DNA from: Neolentinus lepideus HHB14362 ss-1
Lineage: Eukaryota > Basidiomycota > Agaricomycetes > Gloeophyllales > Gloeophyllaceae
Assembly (NCBI GenBank): GCA_001632425.1
Contig: KV425658.1
Coordinates: 3,323 to 67,322, forward strand
Length of the DNA: 64,000 nt
Reading direction: 5' to 3'
The translations under genes were made by a program, and so were the position numbers. The notes below the pieces were generated by a model. The model was given only the letters and a program-made list of their open reading frames with translations. It was not told the origin of the DNA and ran no database searches. Within the stretch, counting starts at the first letter, position 1. Each line of letters opens with the position of its first letter. Of the stretch, positions 33,546 through 43,186 are shown piece by piece.

Positions 33546-35694
33546 TCACGGGTATGTCGGTATTGTCGCTACCAAGTCGCTATTCGGATCGGTGATGGTG
33601 ATGGTCTGCATCTCGTTGAAGAAATTCCGAATGTTGCTTTGCGTCAAGACGTCGAATGGCCGGCCCAGTAGGATGTCGTAGGCAGGGTCGCGTACCACAT
33701 GCATTTGAAGATACAATGTGATAGACCCTGCCTGGAACGGGACGTTGCGTTGCGGACTGCATCTGCACCCTAACCATAGGATCGAAAGCGACCCCTAGAG
33801 ACAAGCACACTCCCTCCGACATAGCGATGATTTGGGAACCGGGGTCGAGTATCGCCTCGACCTTCTCCTTGTTATCTACCAAACCGACTATTGAGTGCAG
33901 AGCTAGCGACTCCTTCACTACATGGAAATGTAGCGGTATTTCGCCTGGCGCTAACCCTTTGAAGTATTGGTCCACGGGGTCGGGTACGATGATTCCGCCG
34001 TGTTCCTCCGTTTTGCCATATGTCAGAAGATCGGAGCATAGGAATGTTTCGGGCGAGGTGAGATCCTCGTCGGCCACCTCCTCTAGTGTCGCTTGTACGC
34101 GCTCTGGAGTAGGAGGGACGCGCTTGGGTGTGACGAGATCGCGGTACTTGTTCCTAACTTCAGGCGAGATAGCGAGGAGTTCCTGGGAGGTGAGCGACAC
34201 GTAGCGGGTAGATAGCGACCGCCGAAAGACGTTCTCCGAGACGACTGGATTGTAAACCGGGGCTTGCGCACGATACGCTGGCTCCTTAGAGCGCACTTGC
34301 TCGGCTTCCACTACTTTCTCCTGCGACGTATCGAAGCGGACTGTTTTGGGCGCAGGTTGACGAGGGTGATTGATGTCGCGAGCTTGGGCGTACGGATGGA
34401 TGGGTGCGTTTGGCATATGAGGCGGCGGATCGTGCAGTTTGCTGGGCGTCGAGGGTCCTGGCACTGGCGCAGTTGTTTTCTCAGGTACCGCCGGTGCAGA
34501 GGGAGCCACGTTAATAGGTAGCGCGGGCGCCTTGCCTTTGTCTGGGTGAGGCGGGACCTGTACGCCGTCGAAGGTCAGGTGCTTTCTGAGAGCGAATCGC
34601 TCCTTCTCTAGCGATTCAATGCGCTCGTTGACGTCCAGTTGGAATATGTCACGAGGGGCGCCGACTGTCTTGATGTCCTCGTAGATCATCTGCTCGATGA
34701 TGTTTGCTGCTACTTGACTTGGGTTGCGCCTATGCCACTCCATAATCCGCTCGCGCATGTTTGCGCCCGGGAGGTTCTGTGGCACCATTATTCCCGATGG
34801 TAGCACCACTTTTCCCTCTATGTTCCTCATCACTCGTCCCGCCCGCTGGTCTTCATCAACCTTGGGGCAGCGCCGTATGGAGTGATCGTTTGCGCCGCAG
34901 TAGTGGCACTGGTAGGGCGCTGTAGGCATCGCGCGTGCTGGTGCGCTATTCGCGCCCATCGTGCTTCCCTGCGCCATCGCCGCCAAGGCAGGTGCAAGCG
35001 ACTGGGAGACTGCTTTCGTGATGATGTCCACCAGCGACGTATACTCCTCTACTTTGACCTTTCCTTCCGGGGTTTCTGCCTTTGCTTCCGTTATCGTGGT
35101 AGCGGGCGTTCCAGCAAGAAAGAATGATGCAGTCTCGAATACTGAGGCGACGCCATAAGGAGTATCCACCGCTTGTTCGGGGTTCTTTATCTGGAGGCGC
35201 GTGTACACCTTGGTCCACAAGTCTTGGTTGAAGGCGCGCTGGAAAGTGCGGTTCTGCTCGCGCTCTGAGATAAGGTCCCTGTGACGGAGGAAACACGTGA
35301 TGAGGAGGAACTCGCGGTAGAAGGTGGATAGGTCCGCCAGGTTGTGGATACCAATGCATACGCGCTCCCCAACCAGTCTATCCATGTCACCCACGGAATA
35401 GCGCTGGTCTTCACGCACCGCTGGGTATAGCATTTTGAGCACCGTGACAAACTCCTCGTATGTTTTGGCTGCATCCTGGTATTCCGGCAACCCTTTCCAC
35501 ATCTCTTCTTCGTGCATAGGCACATATTTGACGGCGGCGCGCTTCTTGTCTGCTTCGTTCGTTATGAGGGTCAGGTGCGCCTTGAAGAGATCCTCTAGAT
35601 CTTCCAAGTAGCATAATAGCGATCGCGGGTTTTCGGGATCGAATACCGGTGCTGCCTTGTCGCGACGCGATGGGAGAGCTTTGACGTCTGCCAT
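33546..35694 (-). pseudogene. Gypsy gag-protease, frame disrupted in the protease
   Basis: The first ATG is at 35694 (MADVKALPSRRDKAAPVFDP), though the frame is open and protein-like further upstream (ERFLDLVERERINSEAIEEV), perhaps from a spliced or non-AUG start. Gag contains a CCHC zinc knuckle, CHYCGANDHSIRRC. The protease has AILDPGSQIIAM with the catalytic DPGS. Just after VQMQSA the frame breaks near 33755: the conserved continuation NVPFQAGSITLYLQ...RDPAYDILLGRPFDVL is in another frame and runs to a stop at 33546, with several residues apparently missing. The copy is therefore probably protease-defective. Confidence 0.8.
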
Positions 35695-36083
35695 TGGGTT
35701 GGTCTCAGAGATGGTTTCTGGAGTGGATGGTGGGAGGACTGGATGTTCATCGATAGGGGAGATGGGCAGCGGTGAAGCAGTTTGTGAAGGAGGTGCAGAT
35801 AGCGCAGCTATGCGAGCTGATCGGCGCCTTGGAAATAGCGAAGCCAGGGGTACCTCTTCAGAGGATTCTGAGTCGCTGTGAGGGATGTCGGATGGTGTTT
35901 GGGCGAAATGACCCAGATAGAGATGATTGGCGATAGCTACTGCTGCGTCGTAGACTTCCTCGATCGCTTCGCTATTAATGCGCTCCCTTTCGACAAGGTC
36001 TAGGAAACGTTCTTGGTGCTGTTCGAGCTCTCTATGGAGATTGCTATCGTCTTGATCGTGCCCCGACGTCTCGTGAAATCTCC

Positions 36084-36103
36084 CCTCGCGGTGGGCTCCA
36101 AAA
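36084..36103 (-). other. Candidate primer-binding site
   Basis: On the element's strand, TGGAGCCCACCGCGAGG begins four bases after the 5' LTR. TGG matches the complement of a tRNA CCA end. The tRNA species is not identified; beyond about 17 bases the match to a standard T-arm fails. Confidence 0.5.
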
Positions 36104-37415
36104 TGATACGCACAGACACACAATGAAACCCATGAAAATGAGACCTAAAGTGTAGACACAACCACAAAGCAAACACCAAAGCCCTTGGTGTCAGATGGCT
36201 GCGAGGCCCGGGGTAGCGAAGGGTAATATAGTTCGGAGGGGATGGGTGGAGGTGAGACGTATAGTTGGGGCTAAAGGAAGGTTGGTGCCAAGTCGCTACT
36301 CGGCGGCAGTCTGTGGAATGAAGGGGACGCTATGCGCTATGTAGCGCTATATGCACGGCGCTGTATAGGCGCTGTATGATAGTCTTCCTGCTTGGCGCTA
36401 TGCGGTCTTCGATACTCTATAGAGGAGCGCTACTGGTAGTCGCTATCTCTAACTGGAACATATATTGACTCTGATTAGTACTACGCTACAGCGCACGAGG
36501 CTGTCTTGGAGAAGGGAACATATAAGGGGTGACTTACGAACAGCGACGCTACGCTGGTGTACTCTGTCACTATCTCTGGGTGAAGTCGGAGGTACGCAAG
36601 AGTACCTAAACGCAAGTCGCAAGACAGACTAAGGAAAAGCTCTGACGCAAGTTGGAGATCTGAAGAGTGTGGTGAAGATAACTTGTTGTACAAACAGTAA
36701 AGTAATGGCTTAAATACATAAGAGCGACTACTCCGTGTCCGATCCTATCTACCTACTACCGCGAATTGTGCCTCTGCTCAGCCCCACATCCATACGACCT
36801 GTACTGCCTTGCTCCTAATCCACATGCACTCTGCAACCAATACCCTGCGCGACCAACTCTAGCACGCGCGCCACTCCACGGACGGGAGCCAGTCGGGTGC
36901 ATCTTGACTTTGCATTAGGGCGCGCCTCTTCGATGATCCGGGGGCGGGCTATGCTGCCGATGCTAGCGCGATACTGCCGAAAGAGGGATAAAGGGCGGGG
37001 CCGCTCTGTGGTGTGGTGGTGTTGTGATAGCCGTGGTCGTGCCATGTGTCGATGCACACTGCACGCATAAGGAAAGTCATGCCAATAGAACTTGCGCTGA
37101 TCCGAGGTGACGGCGGGCTGTACGCCATATGGAAAGGCGCCCTGAGACACCGCCTCAGTTCAGACCGCAGTAAGAACGCCGGCCGACGCATGCCGAAATG
37201 CCGATGACTCGACTGAATGACGCTCAACGTCCGAGCTACCGAGGAGCCGTCCTAAGTCCGCCGAGGAGCTGAGAGCCTTGTCGCTGGTGTGTAGGGTTGC
37301 TAGTGTGCAGAGTACCGACAGTGCGCTATTGAGTCGCTAAGTCGCCGTTCCCATGAAGCGCGCGGAATTGCCCTAAGTCACGTTTTCTGGGGTCAGAAGC
37401 CAACGGGGCCTATCA
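36104..37415 (-). repeat. 5' LTR of the Gypsy element
   Basis: 1312 bp, same ends as the 3' LTR; promoter for the element's genomic RNA. It differs from its partner mostly by C/T and G/A changes, densest in the first 350 bases of the plus-strand sequence. Confidence 0.9.
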
Positions 37416-38385
37416 GTGGCATAAGCAATACATGAATTGATGCACATATTGACCTCGATAGGATAGATACCTGTGAGGTCGGCAACGAGATTCTTGACAT
37501 TATGATATGAGAGCATTTCAATGCCAAAGTGATCACAGAGATGTCGGCACGTACTCTCGTAGATCTTCTGAGAAGCCTCACAGGTAGTCAAGTACATCTT
37601 GATGGAGAACTGGACTACAGAGTCATCAATGTTGACTACACTGGAGGGGGGATTACGAAGACGGTCCAGGAGATCAGGATTGAGACCAGCATGGCGATCA
37701 TTGAGTTTGGCATGTTGAAGAAGCTCGATAAACTTGTCACCATATCGGATATCATCAATAGAGCCAGTATACGGCTCATATACGTGAGCCTCCAGAGTCT
37801 CAGTATCAGAGAGTTCATTGTCTGCAGAGTCTGAATCTAGAGAGGAATCAGGCAAGTTGGGTTGATCTTCATGGTCCGAGGGTACAAGATCCTCCTCGTC
37901 ATGCTGAGACACATCATCGAGGTGTGGCATACCAGAAAATAGATCATCATATTGATCACCAGGACCATGGTCGTGAGCCATATCTGGGATCTGGGAGGCT
38001 TGCATGGGTACAGAGGCAGACATGGATTGGTTGGCAGAAGAGGGCCCATCATGGGGGGCAGAGTCCTGAGAGAAGGGAGAGGATTATTAGAGATTCTCTG
38101 ATACACAGTCTTTCAGAGACAACCTACCCAGTGACTATCTGGCAAATGTTCGGGTGCAAGCCTTGGTCGTTTTGAGAGATGGCTTGATGATGGTCCAGCC
38201 AGTGGGGACTGTCCAGCGGCATCACGCTGAGCCCTCTGCTGGGCGAGGAATTGTTGCGTCGAAGGCAACATTCTTGTTTCTATATCAGCCTGCCGATATT
38301 TCTCATGAGCATGCCATGTAGTGTAGTTTCGCATGGTTCCGCCATTGCATTTTTGCGTGCAAGTGCAGAGCTTTTTGTTCGCCAT

Positions 38386-38957
38386 TGGTCGGAATGTCTA
38401 GATACTCCTGCGAGCAAGACTTGGTTCAGTAGCGGGAACAGCAAAATTCATCGAATTTCGAGGAACTTACGGGATCCCTAGCAAGTGGCGGTGCGCGATA
38501 GACTTCGCGCTGCTAGCGCACAGCTAAAGATCCGGTTCAGTAGCGGGAACAGACCATTTCGAAGGACTTACGGAATCCCTAGCAAACAGCGGCGGCACGT
38601 GGCAGACTTCGCCCTGCTAGCGCACGGCTAAAGATCCGGTTCAGTAGCGGGAACAGCGAAATTCATCGAAATTCGAGGAACTTACGAAATTTGAAGCAAG
38701 TCGCGCGATGGACGTCGAGCGCGATGGACTTCGAGCACGGCTGAAGGCAGCTGGCCGAGTTCTCGAAGCCGCCATCTCGAGCTACGGGAGCTTGCTCCGA
38801 GTGCAGCCATCTGCCTGCCCGATTTGGAAATGACGCAAGGCAGACTCGCGCCAAGTTTATGTTTATTCGACGAATTGAAGCGTTTATTCAATCTAATTCG
38901 ATTAAACTCTATCTAGTTCGAAGGTATTCGATTTCTCTTTTGTCGGTTTTGACTGGG
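38386..38957. repeat. Right subterminal repeats of the Tnp2 transposon
   Basis: TTCAGTAGCGGGAACAG occurs three times (about 38429, 38532, 38640), each followed by a TTCGA...GAACTTACG block and CTAGCAA...GCTAAAGATCCG, with a period of 100-110 bp. From 38870 the DNA becomes AT-rich with ATTCGATT motifs up to the end GTTTTGACTGGG. The array upstream of the transposase start may bind the transposase or helper. Confidence 0.65.
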
Positions 38958-39002
38958 CTCAATCGCTCAATCGAGAGGGTGATCACGAGCATAAACGAGT
39001 GT

Positions 39003-39217
39003 CGGTTCTCGCTGTTACTTTCCTCCTTACCCGCAACGGCAGACACGTGGTGATTTCATGGACACCAAGTACTATCGACTGCGCACACAAGAACCGTTCC
39101 CACCAGCTCGTCCGCGTCATCGACAATAAGGTAAGCGCGTTATTGCCTCGCTCTTTCTTTCCTCCTTGCTGTTCTCGTTTAAATGCCCCTTGTAATCCTC
39201 GCTCGCCACCAGTCATC
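39003..39217. promoter_or_regulatory. P450 upstream region, truncated by transposon insertion
   Basis: Only 215 bp separates the 9-bp target duplication from the P450 start codon. It is pyrimidine-rich just before the ATG (CCTCGCTCTTTCTTTCCTCC), common in basidiomycete promoters. No clear TATA box. Confidence 0.45.
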
Positions 39218-41705
39218 ATGTATACTTCCCTCTTCTCTCTTGCCGCAGCTGCCTTGTTCTTTGTCCTCTACAAGGCCCTGAGATTCTACATCCGCCGGTA
39301 TTTGTCTCCTACGCGCGACCTTCCTGGACCACCCAACCCGAGTTGGCTATGGGGAAACATGAGAGACATTCTCAAGGCCGAGAATTCCGTTCTGCACGAG
39401 GGGTGGTTGAACAAGTACGGACCTGTAATTAGGTATACGGGGATGTTCAATGTGAGTCCTTGTCTCATCAAATCAGAGTTAGATATGAAGCCATCGGCAG
39501 GACAACCGCATCGCTACGATGGACATGAGGGCGCTTCACCACGTCCTCAACAGCCCTGTGTACGAGAAACCGACACAGGCTCGCAATGGCCTGGCTCGAA
39601 TTCTCGGCGAGGGTATGTCTCGAGTGCGTGCATACATGAGCATATATTGACCCGTACTCAGGTCTGCTGTTCGTGGAAGGTATGTATAAGAATACTTGTC
39701 TCTCGATTAATCGTTCATAGCGTGTAATAGGCGAAGAACACAGAAAACAGGTACCTATGATCCATCTCCCTCCCTTTCAGTTCCGCTCATGAAATCATGT
39801 CATTCGTAGAGACGCGTTATGGTCGGTATCTCGCATACACTCTCCCGCATTAAACTCATTATCATATCAGAATCCTGCGTTCGGCCCTACGCAAATCCGC
39901 GAAATGACCGACATCTTTGTCGAGAAGTCTCTGCAGGTGCGAGCCCTCCCCCTTTCTCCTTACCATAATCTCTCTTACACTCTTTTCGAACCTCACCACG
40001 CGACCTCTGACCCCTCAATCATACACACGCACGCCGTTCACTCACCCTCAACTCACTAACCATCTCCCCCTGTTGGCGCGACTCAGCTCCGCGACATCTG
40101 GCTCTCCGAAATCTCCAAATCTGGCGGCGAACAAGCAAACGTTGACGCCGTCGCCTGGCTCAGCAAGCTCACGCTCGACGTGATCGGGCTCGCAGGTTCG
40201 TCTCGTTTTTATTCTCGTCCGCTATTCCTTCCCCTGTCCGTCGTTCTTCTGGTCGGAATTGATGTTGACACGGTGCGATACAGGATTCAGCTACCGCTTC
40301 AACGCGCTCAATCCCTCCCACACTCCCAATGAGCTCAACAGCGCCTTCTCGACCATCTTCGCTGCGGGCACCAGGTTCAATGTGCTCGGGTTCCTCGCGG
40401 GCTTAATGCCTGTCTTCAACTACGTCGTAAGTGTGCCTCATCCTCCGTGTTCCACTGCCCTCTTCCGCTCCAACTCAGTTCTCATTCCTCCCCATGCGCA
40501 TTCAAACAGCCCACCAACCGTAACCGCGAGGTTATGCGCGCCAAATCCGCCATGTCACGCATCGGGAACCAGCTCCTCTCCGAGAAGAAGGCCGCCGTCC
40601 GCGGGGAAAACGAGAAGATCGTGAGCAAGGACGCCATGCAAGGGCGCGACCTCTTGAGCCTCCTCGTTCGCGCGAATATGGCGACGGACCTTCCCGAGGG
40701 GCAGCGCATGCGGGACGAGGACGTACTCGCACGTGAGTACCAGCCCGCTACTTCAGGACGCGTAGGCGGGCAACTGACGCGTGTGGATTTGTGACGCAGA
40801 GGTCCCGACGTTCCTCGTCGCCGGGCACGAGACGACGAGCACGAGCACGGTGTGGGCGCTGTACGCGCTGTCGCTCGCGCCGGCGGTGCAGACGCAGCTG
40901 CGCGAGGAGCTGCTGTCCGTGCGCACGGAGTCGCCGGGGATGGACGAGCTGATGAGCCTGCCGTACCTGGATGCGGTGTGCAGGGAGGTGCTGCGGGTGC
41001 ACGCGCCCGTGCCGAGCACGGTGCGGATCGCCTTGCGGGACGACGTGATTCCGCTGGGGGAGGGGACGAAGTGGGCGGATGCGAAGGGTGTGGAGCATGA
41101 TTCTATTAGGTGAGTTGGGTGCACAGATAGGAAATAGTGTTGGTGTCGTGGATTGATGGATGCGGTGTAGAATTGCGAAAGGGGATGTCGTCTTTGTGCC
41201 CATCCTTGCACTCAATAGGGCGAAGGCCATATGGGGCGACGATGCGGAGGAGTTCAAGTGAGATTACTACGTGTTTCGTTCCTGATGCGTGTAATTAATA
41301 TTAGCTTACAGACCTGAACGCTGGGAATCCATCCCTGAGCCCGCGACGAAGATCCCCGGCGTGTGGGGGAACCTCCTTACTTTCCTCGGCGGCTCGCATG
41401 CCTGTATTGGGTACCGGTTCAGTGTTGTCGAGTGCGTACTACTCCTTTCGTCCACGACACGTCTCTCCCTTGCTCTCTTCTCGTCTTCCTCTACTTTTAC
41501 TGCTCCACGAACTATATGGGCTGACGAAATGCCGAATAGGATGAAAGCAATCATGTTCACTCTCATACGCGCATTCGAGTTCGAGCTCGCCGTGCCGAAG
41601 GAGAAAATCGCCAAGCGCTCGATGGTTGTCACTCGGCCGGTGGATTTGTCCGGGTCTGATGAGACGAATCGGTTACCAATCATTGTCAGGCCGTATAGAC
41701 GGTGA
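39218..41705 (+). CDS. Cytochrome P450 monooxygenase, 13 exons, complete
   Basis: Exons 39218-39451, 39501-39612, 39662-39679, 39731-39750, 39810-39821, 39871-39936, 40087-40195, 40284-40426, 40510-40732, 40800-41109, 41171-41257, 41312-41431 and 41540-41705 give 539 residues in frame. The N-terminus has a membrane anchor ([17 protein letters not shown]) then a Pro-rich hinge (RDLPGPPNP). The oxygen-binding helix is AGHETTS (320-326), the ExxR is EVLR (375-378), PERW is at 446-449, and the haem loop [10 protein letters not shown] has Cys476. His replaces the usual Arg two residues before the Cys, as in some fungal families. Exons of 18, 20 and 12 nt are exceptionally short. It is an ER-bound oxidase, substrate unknown. 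The nested transposons end 216 bp upstream. Confidence 0.9.
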
Positions 41706-43186
41706 GAGTGGAGTCGAAATAGAGAGGACGGTTGTATTTTTATCGGACAGCTTGGATATCACTCAATGGATGTTCTTTTGTACAAGGTGAGCTGTCGCAA
41801 TGGCAGCAGCGTTCGCGGATAAGGCATTGTGACTCGGAAATTGTGTATTGCAGGGCTCGAGATTTCGAGTGCGGCACGGTGTGTGAGTTCTGTGCTATTG
41901 ACAACATGCAGTCAAAGGCCGTAATGAATCCAAGGTATCCAGATATATCTGACATCCAGCGTTGATACCCTGTAAACTCCAGTGTACTCCCCAATGAACT
42001 ACCAATTGCAACACCCTGGAAGATAGAGGAAGAGCTGGCAATCCGTGGGGAGAAGTCCTGGGTCACCCGCTAGCCCTAGGCCAATCTCCCGCTCAGTATA
42101 TTCGAGTAGTGTTAGGTTTTTAGCAATATTCCTCTTGTAAATAGGAGAAAGCACTTGGCCTGGATCACACTAGATGTTTCTCGGAGATGTGCTTCATATG
42201 AAACAGTCGATACAGTTTCGCTCTCGTTCAGCTATTGATATATGTTTTCCCGCAAGTTTTAGTTTCATTGTCGCCGCGTGTATTTAATTTGCTCCCTTCC
42301 TGAGCCTGTCAATGTTATGTCATTCTTCGAAAGTAAGACAGACCAACTATCAATAACGGTTACCGTCGTACACCAGTGCTGTGTCTTCAACGAAAAGAAC
42401 TAGCACAAATCTCGTCACTACTTCTCAAGCGGTGTCATGAGATGCTGGAGGTACTGAGTAGATGTGGAGATCGGCCATCGCGGCCATGGTAGGCACAAGA
42501 GGAGAAGGGGAAGGACAAGGGAGGAGCACCGTGTGACAGCGGACGTGACGTGACTGAATGTCACGAGCGCCTCAGGCCAAGGGACCGACACCGGGAGTTG
42601 CCGGCACACGGGGAGGGGGAAGGGGGGGTCCCTTCGAGGTCCTTATCCGGACTTTCTGAAGACCTCCTTATTTGGACTGCTAGTGACCACAGATAGATTA
42701 TTCCAAGCCCGCACGATCCCAAAATGGTGTAAAATAGCTATAGTGGACTACCAGCATTTCTTTCACTGGCAGGAAGGTCGAGGAAGACGTGCCACTGTGC
42801 TATTTGACCTTGTTTGGCGTCGTCGCGTAGCTTCCCATTAATGAAGGTTGGCTAGAAAACTTAGTCTTCATTCATGTCATAATATTATCTGATTTATGTT
42901 ACTTTAATAGAGACCCATGATACTTATTTACTCCAACTTGAGGTATGTTGAAATGACAGAATAAGACGGATTTGGTAATTTATTTACCCGATATGAGTCG
43001 TGTGAAGATTACGTAGGGGAGGGGGTTCCCTCCTGGGCCTTAGTCGGACTTTCTGACGTCGTGTATAGAACTTTCTTTCTGTCGGCCCCTTGCCTCAGGC
43101 TTACAATATCGTTCACCGCTCGCCCCCCCGCCCCACCGCCACCAACAATACCGCCCTTCAAGTTGTAGATTTTGCACCTCGTCAGC
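41706..43186. other. Intergenic region, no gene seen
   Basis: AT/GC-mixed sequence with only short open frames. A phrase of the type GGGGGTTCCCT...CCTTA(G/T)(T)CGGACTTTCTGA occurs twice (about 42615-42658 and 43015-43058), resembling a repeated polypurine fragment, so small retroelement debris is possible. Confidence 0.45.

Larger units (their letters stand above)
26058..37415 (-). mobile_element. Full-length Ty3/Gypsy retrotransposon, 11358 bp
   Basis: Two 1312-bp LTRs (TGATA...TATCA) enclose gag-protease and pol on the minus strand and a spliced antisense gene on the plus strand. Target duplication is GCGG (26054-26057) and GTGG (37416-37419), identical but for a CpG-to-TpG change; the solo LTR also has a 4-bp duplication. 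LTRs differ at roughly thirty positions by eye, mostly transitions, many at CpG, so the insertion is fairly recent. The protease segment has a frame disruption, so this copy may not be autonomous. Confidence 0.9.
23761..38385 (-). pseudogene. Tnp2-family transposase gene, split by a Gypsy insertion
   Basis: Exon 1 is 38385-38128 (MANKKLCTCTQKCNGG..., a CxCxxxCxGG zinc-binding-like start). Exon 2 runs 38065-37416, is broken by the Gypsy element at 26058-37415, and resumes 26057-23761. Dropping one copy of the 4-bp duplication keeps the frame, giving 1067 codons. Motifs in order: MCINSC, CHECHHPRYD, FCTFPIGLQLQAL, FVLMFSADGAQLYK (likely catalytic Asp), FWIYIWLVIDHPP, GLFGLDIMHLPALNIPDLFL, NFCQLVYAVRILC. 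An in-frame TGA follows LQALV where CGA would encode Arg, so the gene was also damaged by CpG decay. The family cuts and rejoins its own DNA ends. Confidence 0.8.
19179..38957 (-). mobile_element. Tnp2-type transposon with three genes, split by a Gypsy element
   Basis: The left end starts CCCAGTCAAAAC (19179) and the right end finishes GTTTTGACTGGG (38957). Both then carry ATCGAAT a few bases inward. The 7-bp target CTCAATC flanks it at 19172-19178 and 38958-38964, and deleting the element plus one copy rebuilds the host terminal repeat. Without the Gypsy insertion it is about 8.4 kb. It carries a Tnp2-family transposase and a 789-codon accessory gene on the minus strand and a 206-residue gene on the plus strand. 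Classical CACTA elements have CACTA ends and 2-3-bp duplications, so the ends and the duplication are both unusual for a Tnp2 transposase. Confidence 0.75.
17091..38993. mobile_element. Outermost element: Mutator-like MITE hosting two nested insertions
   Basis: The ends read TAGGCTTGTGACCACCCTCT (left) and the complement of TATGCTCGTGATCACCCTCT (right), and AACGAGTGT flanks both sides (17082-17090 and 38994-39002), a 9-bp target duplication. Skipping the solo LTR and the Tnp2 transposon, the left terminal repeat continues through GGCAGAATCACTCTAGAGAG to AAGTGCTC (17091-17178 plus 18514-18528). The right one is its inverted partner (19105-19178 plus 38965-38993). Without insertions the element is 782 bp with terminal repeats over 100 bp and no gene. 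Long terminal repeats with 9-bp duplications are typical of non-autonomous Mutator-like elements. Confidence 0.75.

Noticed and set aside
38999..39217. Upstream in-frame extension of the P450 first exon
   Set aside because: The open frame runs into the transposon's target duplication; P450 anchors of this type start at the MYTSLFSL methionine.
40748..41257. Long minus-strand frames opposite the P450 C-terminal exons
   Set aside because: GC-rich shadow of the P450 frame, with no family features and Arg/His-rich composition.
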